From an uncultured Mollicutes bacterium (GTDB lineage Bacteria; Bacillota_I; Bacilli_A; UBA3375): a DNA stretch of 40,172 nt. The stretch is taken from assembly GCA_900551955.1 (NCBI GenBank), contig UWSE01000004.1:1-40172 (forward strand). Reading direction: 5' to 3'. Below, in pieces: positions 32,370-40,172 of this stretch. Both the position numbers and the translations under genes were made by a program. The notes below the pieces were generated by a model that was given only the letters and a program-made list of their open reading frames with translations, searched no databases and was not told where the DNA came from. Within the stretch, counting starts at the first letter, position 1; the number at the start of each line of letters is the position of its first letter.

Positions 32370-35216
32370 CTAGTCAGTTAAATTAACGCCTTCAGATAAT
32401 GATGTTTTAAATACTGAACTAATTCCTTTTTCCACCATCGTTATTCCATATAAACTATCACAGGCTTCCATTGTACCTTGACGGTGGGTAATTACTAAGA
32501 ATTGTGTACGTTCACTAAATACTTTAATATAGTTAGCATAACGTTTAACATTTACTTCATCTAGTGCTGCTTCTACCTCATCTAGAATCGTAAATGGTAC
32601 TTTCTTAATACGTAAAATTGCAAACAATAAAGAAATAGCAGTTAAAGCTTTTTCTCCCCCACTTAAAAGGGAAATAGTTTGTAATTTTTTACCTGGTGGT
32701 TGAGCAACAATCTCAACCCCTGTTGTTAATAAATCACTAGGATCAGTTAATACTAGATCCGCTTGTCCTCCACCAAATAATTCTGAGAAGATATACTTAA
32801 ATTCTGTACGTAATTTTTTATAAGCTTCATCAAACTGTTCAATTACTACAGTATCTAATTTATCCATAATATTAGTTAATTTTTCCATTGCAACTAACAA
32901 GTCTTCTTTTTGACTACTCATGAAATCATAACGCTCTTTGATTTCTTCGTATTCAGAAATGGCATCAGGATTAATTACCCCTAATGATTTAATACGACGT
33001 TTAGCATCAACTACTTCTTGTTTATATGCTTCGATATTAATATTTTTATCACTTAATTCATAAGCTCGTTCATAACTTAATTGATATTCTTCACTTAATG
33101 TATCCATTAGTTGCGATAATTCTACTTCTAGACGTGATAATTTAACATTGTTTTCATTTAAATCTTTCGTTAAGATTTTAATTTCTTCATTATCATTTTT
33201 GTTTTTAGTTATAATATCACTACGTTCTTCATTACAATTATCTAATTGTGTTTCATATTCAATTTTTTGATTATGTAATTTCATGTATTGATTACGTAAT
33301 GTTTCTAATTCTTCATCAATTCCAGAAGTTTCTGTATCAACCTCAACATCTAGATCCTGAAGTTCATATTTACTAACTTGGATTTGTTCTTCTAAACTAC
33401 GAACTTGTTCTTTCAAATAATTTACTTTTAAGCGTAATTGGTGTGCTTGTTCTTCTTTTAGTTTTAAATCTTTATTATATGTTTCAATTTTACTTTCGGC
33501 TTTTTCAATATTTACTTCTAGTTCTTTTATTTGTTGGTTAATTAATAATGGGTTTACTTGTTTAAATTTACCCCCACTAATTGTTCCATTATTAGCAAAT
33601 ACATCACCTTGTAAGCTGACAATACGACAGCGTTTATTAGTTTTTTCAAAACATTTTTGTGCACTATCAATATCAGCAAATACTAATGTGGTACTTAAAA
33701 TACTTTTAAATAAATCTTGGTATTGGTTGTTAGTTGTGATTAAATCACTCGCAACACCAACAAAACCATTCATACTTTGTGCTTGATTAATTATGTTTTG
33801 ATCTAATGCTCTTACGCTTACATCTGGAAGAGAAACAAATGTCGCACGTCCATATTGATTATCACGTAAATATTTAATGGCTAATTTAACATCATCCATA
33901 TTGTTCATAATAACGTCATTTAAACGACCACCAATACATACATTAATTGCTTCTGCATATTTTGCTTCTACCTCAAATAATTCTTTTAAAATATGCACAT
34001 TTTTGAATTTATTTGAATTAATTAACTGTTTAATACTAAAAGGATATTGATTACGTTTATTAGCTTCTTTGATATCGTTTAAGTGACTTTGCATGTCATA
34101 TTTATCATTACGAGTAGAAATTAGATTTTGATTAATTTGGCTTAATTCATTTTCAATTGTGTTTAATTCATGTTGGTTAGTATTTAAATCAGTATTGATT
34201 TTTTGAACTTGTTCTTGATTGTTAATAATAGTTGTTTTTAAAGTATTAATAGTTTGACTTACGTCACTATTATTTAACATTTTTTGACGTTCATTGATCA
34301 TTTTTAAATTACTTTGTAATCCATATATTTTTTCTTGAACTTGATTCATTTGAATGTTAGCTTCATTGACACTTTCTTTAATACGGCGTTCTTGATCTTG
34401 AATTTCGATTAAAGAAGCATCACTAATACTAATTTCATTATTTAATGTAATAATTTTTTGATTTAAATCATCATTGATTTTTTTGTAAGCTTGATAATCA
34501 TCTTTAATATCATAAATACGATTAGCTAAATAAGATACTTCATATTGTTCTAATTTTTCTTTTAACGTTTGATATTCTTTGGCTTTTTCACTTTGTTTTG
34601 CTAGTGGTCCTAAACGTCCATCCATTTCATTTAAGATAATATCTACTTGTTTTAAGTTATCATTAGTACGTTCTAATTTACGTAAAGCTGCCTCTTTACG
34701 TATTTTATATTTTAATACTCCTGAGATGTCCTCAATTACTTGACGACGGGCTTCTGGTTTTGAAACGATAATTTCTTCGATTTTACCTTGAGAAATAATT
34801 GAGAAACTATTTTTACCAATCCCTGAATCCATAAACAAATCAACAATGTCTTTCATTCGACATTCAACATTGTTGATTAAATATTCACTATCACCGCTTC
34901 GGTATAAACGACGAGTAACACTAATTTCATTATATTCTAAATCAACGTGTTGATCGGTATTATCTAATACTAAAGTAATTTCAGCAAAGTTGGCCTGTTT
35001 TCTATTTTGCGTACCACCAAAGATAACATCAGTACTACTTTTACCACGAAGTGATTTTGAACTTTGTTCACCAAATACCCAACGAATGGCATCAATAATA
35101 TTACTTTTACCACTACCATTAGGTCCTACTATACCAATAAAATTATCGTCGAATTTAATACTTGTTTTATTGGCAAATGATTTAAATCCATTTAAACGTA
35201 ATTCATTAATTCTCAT
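32370..35216 (-). CDS. smc: Chromosome segregation ATPase SMC (short-arm form)
   Basis: SMC dimers with ScpA/ScpB organise and separate chromosomes. N-head with Walker A GPNGSGKS (31-38) occupies about 1-165; coiled coil about 166-390; hinge about 390-555 (VFANNGTISGG at its end); returning coil about 556-785; C-head with ABC signature LSGGEKALTA (851-860) and Walker B FTILDE (875-880). Total length 948 is about 20 percent below the usual 1150-1190, and the shortfall lies in both coil arms, as in Mollicutes SMCs. The order smc-ftsY is common in Bacillota, but upstream rnc is replaced by a DnaD-family gene. AAGGA precedes the ATG, whose flank overlaps little with its neighbour. Confidence 0.96.
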   Translation of the reverse strand: MRINELRLNGFKSFANKTSIKFDDNFIGIVGPNGSGKSNIIDAIRWVFGEQSSKSLRGKSSTDVIFGGTQNRKQANFAEITLVLDNTDQHVDLEYNEISVTRRLYRSGDSEYLINNVECRMKDIVDLFMDSGIGKNSFSIISQGKIEEIIVSKPEARRQVIEDISGVLKYKIRKEAALRKLERTNDNLKQVDIILNEMDGRLGPLAKQSEKAKEYQTLKEKLEQYEVSYLANRIYDIKDDYQAYKKINDDLNQKIITLNNEISISDASLIEIQDQERRIKESVNEANIQMNQVQEKIYGLQSNLKMINERQKMLNNSDVSQTINTLKTTIINNQEQVQKINTDLNTNQHELNTIENELSQINQNLISTRNDKYDMQSHLNDIKEANKRNQYPFSIKQLINSNKFKNVHILKELFEVEAKYAEAINVCIGGRLNDVIMNNMDDVKLAIKYLRDNQYGRATFVSLPDVSVRALDQNIINQAQSMNGFVGVASDLITTNNQYQDLFKSILSTTLVFADIDSAQKCFEKTNKRCRIVSLQGDVFANNGTISGGKFKQVNPLLINQQIKELEVNIEKAESKIETYNKDLKLKEEQAHQLRLKVNYLKEQVRSLEEQIQVSKYELQDLDVEVDTETSGIDEELETLRNQYMKLHNQKIEYETQLDNCNEERSDIITKNKNDNEEIKILTKDLNENNVKLSRLEVELSQLMDTLSEEYQLSYERAYELSDKNINIEAYKQEVVDAKRRIKSLGVINPDAISEYEEIKERYDFMSSQKEDLLVAMEKLTNIMDKLDTVVIEQFDEAYKKLRTEFKYIFSELFGGGQADLVLTDPSDLLTTGVEIVAQPPGKKLQTISLLSGGEKALTAISLLFAILRIKKVPFTILDEVEAALDEVNVKRYANYIKVFSERTQFLVITHRQGTMEACDSLYGITMVEKGISSVFKTSLSEGVNLTD

Positions 35217-35223
35217 AATATCC

Positions 35224-35730
35224 TTATTTTCTTAAATTATTTTGTCTTACTACTTTATCGATGTATTCTATACTATCCACTTCATTTTGTTGGCTGATTC
35301 GAATTCCTTCTTCAATTGTATCTAAACTAATATCAAGATCAATCCATTCATCGATTATTAATATTTCTTTTTTATTTAATTGACGTTTTAATTGGGCTTC
35401 AATACGTTTAGTATATGTTTCGATTAAGTCTTTATTGCTAATTGGTTTATTACTGATTTTTTCTAGTTTTTGGTAAATCGAATTAATATCTAGTACTAAT
35501 TCTCCATTTAAATCGTGAGTATCTAAAATGTCACTACTTAATAACTCGCCTACAGCATCACGACTTAAAATATCACTATTAGCTAGTTTTGCCACACTAA
35601 TCATATCTTGGTTAAGCCCTAAGATTTTTATAATTGAAACTAAATTATTAGTTGATATCTTCATATCCTCATAATTATCAATTAATAATTTAGGTACATT
35701 AATAACTCGATATTTATTTATTTCTTTCAT
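35224..35730 (-). CDS. DnaD-family replication protein (small)
   Basis: The 168-residue protein has a winged-helix-like N-terminus with the INVPKLLIDNY motif (10-20) of DnaD N-domains and a C-terminal DnaB/DnaD domain whose end EEGIRISQQNEVDSIEYIDKVV (about 140-161) matches the YIDKIL signature of the family. Such proteins help load the replicative helicase at oriC and at restart sites in Bacillota. It is about 60 residues shorter than DnaD of B. subtilis (232). The end overlaps no gene; smc follows after seven bases, and its ATG overlaps the ispD stop (ATGA). Confidence 0.8.
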   Translation of the reverse strand: MKEINKYRVINVPKLLIDNYEDMKISTNNLVSIIKILGLNQDMISVAKLANSDILSRDAVGELLSSDILDTHDLNGELVLDINSIYQKLEKISNKPISNKDLIETYTKRIEAQLKRQLNKKEILIIDEWIDLDISLDTIEEGIRISQQNEVDSIEYIDKVVRQNNLRK

Positions 35731-36362
35731 AATAACTCCAAGTCACTTTTAGTTGTTACTTTTAAATTACGATAATCTCCTTCAATTATTTTTGGTGTTT
35801 TACCAATCTGTAACATTAATCCTACTTCATCAGTATCGGTATAACCCATACTATATGCTTTTAACAAGTCTTCTTTATTAAAGATTTGGGGTGTTTGCAT
35901 ATTATACAAATGACTGCGATCAACGGCTTTTGTCACACATCCATCATTTACTTCACGAATCGAATCAATAACTTTTACCCCACAAACATAACCACCATCA
36001 TGATTAGTTGTAACTGCTTCTAAGCAGTTTTTAATTAATTCATCACTGATATTACATCTAGCTCCATCATGAATAAAAATTATATCATTACTACAAGCTT
36101 CAACACCATACTTAACACTTTCCCAACGTTCTTTACCACCACTGACTAATTTTATTTTTGGATGATCAAACATGGTATTAAACGTAGTTAGATCATCAGG
36201 GTGAATCGTAATAATAATTTCACTAAACTGATCAAAATGTAAAAACTTATTAACAGTCCGTTGAATGATCGTTTCATTATCATTTAAACTATATAATAGT
36301 TTATTATAACTAAGTCCCATCCGACTACCACGTCCAGCTGCAAGAATAATTACACTATACAT
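35727..36362 (-). CDS. ispD: 2-C-methyl-D-erythritol 4-phosphate cytidylyltransferase
   Basis: IspD catalyses the CTP-dependent step of the methylerythritol-phosphate isoprenoid route. The 211-residue chain has the nucleotide-binding loop AAGRGSRMG (8-16) and Lys21, the central SGGKERWESVKYG, IFIHDGARCN (usually HDAARP), VIDSIREV and TPQIFNKEDLLKAY, plus TDTDEVG. It is about 15 residues shorter than typical IspD. It suggests the organism uses the MEP route. The product is cytosolic. Stop is UGA. Confidence 0.9.
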   Translation of the reverse strand: MYSVIILAAGRGSRMGLSYNKLLYSLNDNETIIQRTVNKFLHFDQFSEIIITIHPDDLTTFNTMFDHPKIKLVSGGKERWESVKYGVEACSNDIIFIHDGARCNISDELIKNCLEAVTTNHDGGYVCGVKVIDSIREVNDGCVTKAVDRSHLYNMQTPQIFNKEDLLKAYSMGYTDTDEVGLMLQIGKTPKIIEGDYRNLKVTTKSDLELL

Positions 36363-36364
36363 GA

Positions 36365-36931
36365 CTATACTCCTAAATAATCTTTTAATTTACTTAAAGC
36401 AATTGCACGATGCGATATGTTATTTTTTTCTTCTTCACTTAATTGGGCGACTGTTGTTTTTTCATTAATTAAGAATAACGGATCATAACCAAAACCACTT
36501 TCACCATTTAAACTAGTAGCTATCGTTCCTGCTAATTCGCCTCGAAAAAAGATTGGTTCTTGATCAGGTTTAATCAAACATAGAACACAAACAAACCAAG
36601 CCTCACGGTTACTAACACCTTCCATGTTCTTTAATAATAATTGATTATTATCTAAATCATTTCCAGTTTTAGCATAACGTTTCGAATAAACACCTGGTTG
36701 CATATTTAATGCTTTTACACATATCCCTGAATCATCACTTATAATTGTAGCTTCAGGAAAAGCATTAGCAATTACTTGTGCTTTAATTAAACTATTTTGT
36801 TCAAAAGTAGTTCCATATTCTTCTATCTCTTGATTAAAACCTACTTCATCTAAACTATATATATCATCAATATTTAAAATAGTTTTAAGTTCATTAACTT
36901 TATGTTGGTTATTCGTAGCTAAGATATACAT
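36365..36931 (-). CDS. rdgB: XTP/dITP diphosphatase (RdgB/HAM1 family)
   Basis: This enzyme removes non-canonical purine nucleoside triphosphates (ITP, XTP, dITP) from the pool. The 188-residue protein has ATNNQHKVNELKTIL (4-18), the acidic ISDDSGICVKALNMQPGVYSKRY (about 65-88; DDSG and Ser/Arg active-site region), the GESGFGYDPLF (about 142-152) and the C-terminal SHRAIALSKL (about 173-182). No domain is missing. It lies two bases from ispD and six from fmt, so it belongs to the leuS-led unit. Confidence 0.95.
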   Translation of the reverse strand: MYILATNNQHKVNELKTILNIDDIYSLDEVGFNQEIEEYGTTFEQNSLIKAQVIANAFPEATIISDDSGICVKALNMQPGVYSKRYAKTGNDLDNNQLLLKNMEGVSNREAWFVCVLCLIKPDQEPIFFRGELAGTIATSLNGESGFGYDPLFLINEKTTVAQLSEEEKNNISHRAIALSKLKDYLGV

Positions 36932-36937
36932 ATTCCT

Positions 36938-37861
36938 CTATTCTAATTGATCTCCGACTTGTAATTTTGCTCCATTTAAAAATTGTTTAACACTCATTGG
37001 TTTTTTTCCAGCCGGTTGAATTTCTTTTACAACAATATTACCATCAACACAACCTAACCAAATACTATCATTAGTAATATAACTAATCGAATTAACAATA
37101 CTTGATTCTTGATTATAACTACATGCTAAAATTTTATAACGCACATTATCAACCATAAAATAACAACTAGGTTCATTTAATAAACTACGAATTTGATTAT
37201 AAGTTGTGCTTACATCTTTATTACCTGTAATATGTTCATCTTCTTTAGTAATCATGCTAGTAAATGTAACCGCATCTTCATCTTGGATCTCACCACTATT
37301 CGGATCATTGATAATTTTTTCTAGCGCATCAGGCAAAAGCTCTATTGCTAATTTATTTAATTTATTAAATAAAGTTGTTGTCGTATCATCTTCCACAATT
37401 GGACAAGAGGCTTGAACATAGACTTGACCGGCATCCATTTTTTTGACCATTTCCATGATACTAACACCAGTCTCGTGACATCCATCTTTAATTGCACTTT
37501 GGACTGGACTACAACCACGATATTGTGGTAATAGCGAATAATGAACATTTACATTACATACTTTCGCATGGTCTAATAATACTTGCGGAATGATTTGACC
37601 ATAAGCTACTGTTAGTAAAATATCATAATCAAGATCTAATAATGGTTGGTAGTCAGTTTTAATTGATATTGGTTGATATACTTCTATATTATGTTCTTGA
37701 GCTAAGCTTTTAACTTTAGTTGGCGTTAGTACTTTTTTGCGACCTTGTGGTTTATCTGGTTGACTAACACAGGCAACAATCGGATAATTTTCTTTAATTA
37801 AATAATCCAAGATTGTTGCACTATGAACGTCAGTTCCCATAAATAAAATAGTTGGTTTCAT
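36938..37861 (-). CDS. fmt: Methionyl-tRNA formyltransferase
   Basis: Fmt formylates initiator Met-tRNA using 10-formyl-THF. The 307-residue chain has the formyltransferase fold with NVNVHYSLLPQYRG (about 103-116; catalytic Asn/His/Asp set), SIMEMVKKMDAGQVY (about 139-153), and a C-terminal oligonucleotide-binding domain from about 205 on. It starts on the last base of the leuS stop (TAATG overlap) and is normal in length. Presence of infB and fmt fits ordinary bacterial initiation. Confidence 0.96.
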   Translation of the reverse strand: MKPTILFMGTDVHSATILDYLIKENYPIVACVSQPDKPQGRKKVLTPTKVKSLAQEHNIEVYQPISIKTDYQPLLDLDYDILLTVAYGQIIPQVLLDHAKVCNVNVHYSLLPQYRGCSPVQSAIKDGCHETGVSIMEMVKKMDAGQVYVQASCPIVEDDTTTTLFNKLNKLAIELLPDALEKIINDPNSGEIQDEDAVTFTSMITKEDEHITGNKDVSTTYNQIRSLLNEPSCYFMVDNVRYKILACSYNQESSIVNSISYITNDSIWLGCVDGNIVVKEIQPAGKKPMSVKQFLNGAKLQVGDQLE

Positions 37862-40172
37862 TATTTAACGACAAAATTAACTAATTTATTCACAACCACA
37901 ATTTCTTTAATAATGTCTTTACCTTGTAAATGGTCTTTGACATTTTCTTTAGCTAAATTATATAAACTATGTTTATCTAAATCACGTTCAATTTGTAATT
38001 TAGCTTTAATTTTACCATTAACTTGGACAATTACTTCAACAGTATTAGCTACTAATTTAGAAGCATCTACTGCTGGCCAAGTTAATTCATTAACACTAAA
38101 GTTATTCCCTAACACTTCTAAGTTTAATTCTTCGGCAACGTGAGGAATAAATGGCGAGATAATAACAATAAAGCGTTCCATTTGACTTTTTGTCAATTGT
38201 TGTTTTTGGTAAACTTCGTTTACAAAAATCATCAATTGACTAATAGCTGTATTAAACGAAAGGTTTTCAATATCTTTTTCAACTTTATCAATCGTTTGAT
38301 TAAGTAACACTTCTAACTCTTCTTGATTATCTACTACTTCAACACTATCAAACATACGCCAAACTCGGTCAATGAATTTTTTAGCTCCATTTAATCCTTT
38401 TTCTGTCCAACCGACACTAGCATCAAGTGGCCCCATAAACATTTCATATAAACGAAGTGCATCAGCACCATGTGATTTAACTATATCATCTGGGTTAACG
38501 ACATTTCCTTTCGATTTAGACATTTTTTGATTATCTTCTCCAAGGATCATTCCTTGATTAAATAATCGCATAAATGGTTCATCTACTGGCACAACTCCGA
38601 TGTCATATAAGAATTTAAACCAGAAACGAGCATATAATAAGTGTAATACAGCATGCTCAGCACCACCAATATATAAATCAACTGGTAACCATTTTTTTGC
38701 AATTTGAGGATCAACTAATTGTTGATCATTATGTGGATCTAAATAACGAACATAGTACCAACAACTACCTGCCCATTGCGGCATTGTATTTGTTTCGCGA
38801 GTATAATGTTTGCCATCGATTTCCACATTTAACCAGTCTGTGGCATTAACTAATGGACTTTGACCATCTTCTCCAGGTAAGAATTGGTCTAAGTGCGGTA
38901 ATTTAACTGGCAAATCTTCTTCATCTACTAGATGAATATTACCTTCATCATCATATAAAACTGGGAAAGGTTCTCCCCAATAACGTTGGCGTGAGAAAAT
39001 CCAATCACGTAATTTAAATGTTACTTCTTCATGTCCACAACCATATTGTTCTAACATACTAATTACTTGTTTATTGGCTTCAACTGGTGTTAACCCATTC
39101 AAATTATCAGAATTAATTAATACTTCTTCATCACTAACAATGGCTTGAGCAGAATCTCCATTTTGGATTTGTTTAAATGCTAAATCATATTTTTTAGCAA
39201 AATCAAAATCACGTTGATCATGACTAGGAGCACACATAACAGCTGCTGTTCCAAAAGTAGGTAGGACATAATCACCAATATAAATAGGCAATAATTCACC
39301 ACTAAAAGGATGTTTTACATAACTTCCTGTAAAGATACCTAGTTTCTCAGTATTTAATTCACTACGTTGCAAGTCACTTTGATTAACTGTCTTTTGGATA
39401 AATGCTTCAACCTGTTCTTGATTGTCTTTAGTAACTAATTTATTTACTAATGGGTGTTCACAAGCAATCACAATAGCACTTACTCCATAAATTGTATATG
39501 GCTTTGTAGTAAAGACCGAAATTATATCTTCTTGATTATCGATACTAAAATCAATGATCGCTCCACTACTTTTACCAATCCAATTTCGTTGCATATCTTT
39601 TAGTGATTCTGGCCAATCAAGTTTATCTAAATCTTTTAGTAAACGATCAGCATATTTTGTAATTTTTAATACCCATTGACGCATTGGTTTACGCTCAACT
39701 TGGTGACCTCGTTCACATAACCCATCACTAACTTCTTCATTTGCTAATACAGCTTTACATTCTGGACAGAAATTAACTGGCACTTCTTTAACTTCAGCTA
39801 ATCCATGTTTATATAATTGAATAAAAATCCATTGTGACCATTTATAATATTCAGGTTCTGTAGTATTAACTTCACGATCCCAATCATAACTAAAACCTAA
39901 AGATTGAATTTGTTTTCTAAAAGTATCAATATTTTTATTAGTGAATTCTCCAGGGTGATTATTAGTTTTTTGAGCATATTGTTCAGCAGGTAGGCCAAAT
40001 GCATCCCATCCCATTGGGTGCATTACACTAAAACCTTTAAGTCGTTTATAACGACTCATAATATCTGTTGCTGTATATCCTTTAGGGTGACCTACGTGAA
40101 GTCCACTTCCTGATGGATAAGGAAACATATCAAGACAATAATATTTAGGTTTATCACTATTAATATCAGTTT
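37861..40172 (-). CDS. leuS: Leucyl-tRNA synthetase, N-terminus beyond the window
   Basis: The frame stays open past the apparent ATG at 40128 to the right edge (YYCLDM followed by FPYPSGSGLHVGHP), so the true start lies outside the window and about 25-30 residues are missing. HVGH (residue about 24-27 of the visible chain) is the class I signature, and KMSKS with KGN (about 38510) supplies the ATP-binding loop; the Zn finger CPECKAVLANEEV and the CP1 editing domain lie between. The anticodon and C-terminal domains are complete; the stop TAA overlaps the fmt ATG. LeuRS charges tRNA-Leu and edits norvaline/isoleucine. It heads the long leftward run. Confidence 0.97.
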   Translation of the reverse strand, partial: TDINSDKPKYYCLDMFPYPSGSGLHVGHPKGYTATDIMSRYKRLKGFSVMHPMGWDAFGLPAEQYAQKTNNHPGEFTNKNIDTFRKQIQSLGFSYDWDREVNTTEPEYYKWSQWIFIQLYKHGLAEVKEVPVNFCPECKAVLANEEVSDGLCERGHQVERKPMRQWVLKITKYADRLLKDLDKLDWPESLKDMQRNWIGKSSGAIIDFSIDNQEDIISVFTTKPYTIYGVSAIVIACEHPLVNKLVTKDNQEQVEAFIQKTVNQSDLQRSELNTEKLGIFTGSYVKHPFSGELLPIYIGDYVLPTFGTAAVMCAPSHDQRDFDFAKKYDLAFKQIQNGDSAQAIVSDEEVLINSDNLNGLTPVEANKQVISMLEQYGCGHEEVTFKLRDWIFSRQRYWGEPFPVLYDDEGNIHLVDEEDLPVKLPHLDQFLPGEDGQSPLVNATDWLNVEIDGKHYTRETNTMPQWAGSCWYYVRYLDPHNDQQLVDPQIAKKWLPVDLYIGGAEHAVLHLLYARFWFKFLYDIGVVPVDEPFMRLFNQGMILGEDNQKMSKSKGNVVNPDDIVKSHGADALRLYEMFMGPLDASVGWTEKGLNGAKKFIDRVWRMFDSVEVVDNQEELEVLLNQTIDKVEKDIENLSFNTAISQLMIFVNEVYQKQQLTKSQMERFIVIISPFIPHVAEELNLEVLGNNFSVNELTWPAVDASKLVANTVEVIVQVNGKIKAKLQIERDLDKHSLYNLAKENVKDHLQGKDIIKEIVVVNKLVNFVVK

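Noticed and set aside
40126..40128. ATG at 40128 as the leuS start
   Set aside because: The frame stays open upstream to the window edge and encodes the family sequence YYCLDM directly before FPYPSG, so this Met is internal.

Overview
The window is a compact, gene-dense, very A+T-rich stretch of a low-GC Gram-positive (Bacillota) chromosome. The coding strand avoids G/C in third positions, Shine-Dalgarno sequences are strong (AAGGAG/AGGAGG), most genes overlap or lie a few bases apart, and the gene content is Bacillota-specific: rimP-nusA-ylxR-ylxQ-infB, ylxM, a DnaD-family protein, YtxH and the tmk/delta-prime/trmN6 neighbourhood. Tryptophan is encoded by UGG, and UGA is used as a stop in valS, ispD, tmk and trmN6, so the code is the standard bacterial one and not the Mycoplasma one. 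Short SMC and FtsY, missing usual operon partners (rbfA, rnc, ffh, yaaT, yabA) and gut-Firmicute-like helical repeats on a protein kinase suggest an Erysipelotrichia/Coprobacillaceae-type host-associated lineage. That assignment is inference, and no rRNA or tRNA gene is present to test it.

There are two blocks of opposite polarity. Bases 1-14244 read rightward: the tail of a hemolysin III-family membrane protein, truA, two lipoproteins (one a cyclophilin), the rimP-nusA-ylxR-ylxQ-infB translation/transcription operon extended into valS, an AI-2E-family permease and a YjiH-type nucleoside-gate transporter, then thiN-like and glmS. From 14.3 kb to the right edge everything reads leftward. The two blocks converge on a shared hairpin terminator at 14271-14292.

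The leftward block contains three transcription groups. (a) leuS-fmt-rdgB-ispD-dnaD-smc-ftsY-ylxM-tmk-delta-prime-trmN6 is an 11-kb run ending in a terminator at about 29.03 kb. (b) Two small units, hup (HU) and gltX, and a third for a YtxH-like protein each have their own extended -10 promoter and terminator. (c) mnmG-tdk-protein kinase-M29 aminopeptidase-heterodimeric ABC exporter (two genes)-FUSC membrane protein-chorismate mutase-AroE/AroK fusion-decayed short-chain dehydrogenase runs about 12 kb without an internal terminator.

No CRISPR array, insertion sequence, prophage, tRNA or rRNA was seen. The most noteworthy items are a previously untracked short-chain dehydrogenase pseudogene at 14.3-14.7 kb, a cytoplasmic-looking Ser/Thr kinase fused to 'QMxxI' helical repeats, an AroE-AroK fusion beside chorismate mutase, a promoter-plus-hairpin leader that looks like an attenuator for the nusA operon, a G-rich structured leader before mnmG, a 17-bp perfect inverted repeat abutting the ribosome-binding site of a truncated delta-prime gene, and an FtsY with altered SRP-GTPase motifs. 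I do not see a clearly novel multi-gene defence or mobile system. The kinase/peptidase/exporter/FUSC segment is the nearest thing to an accessory module.
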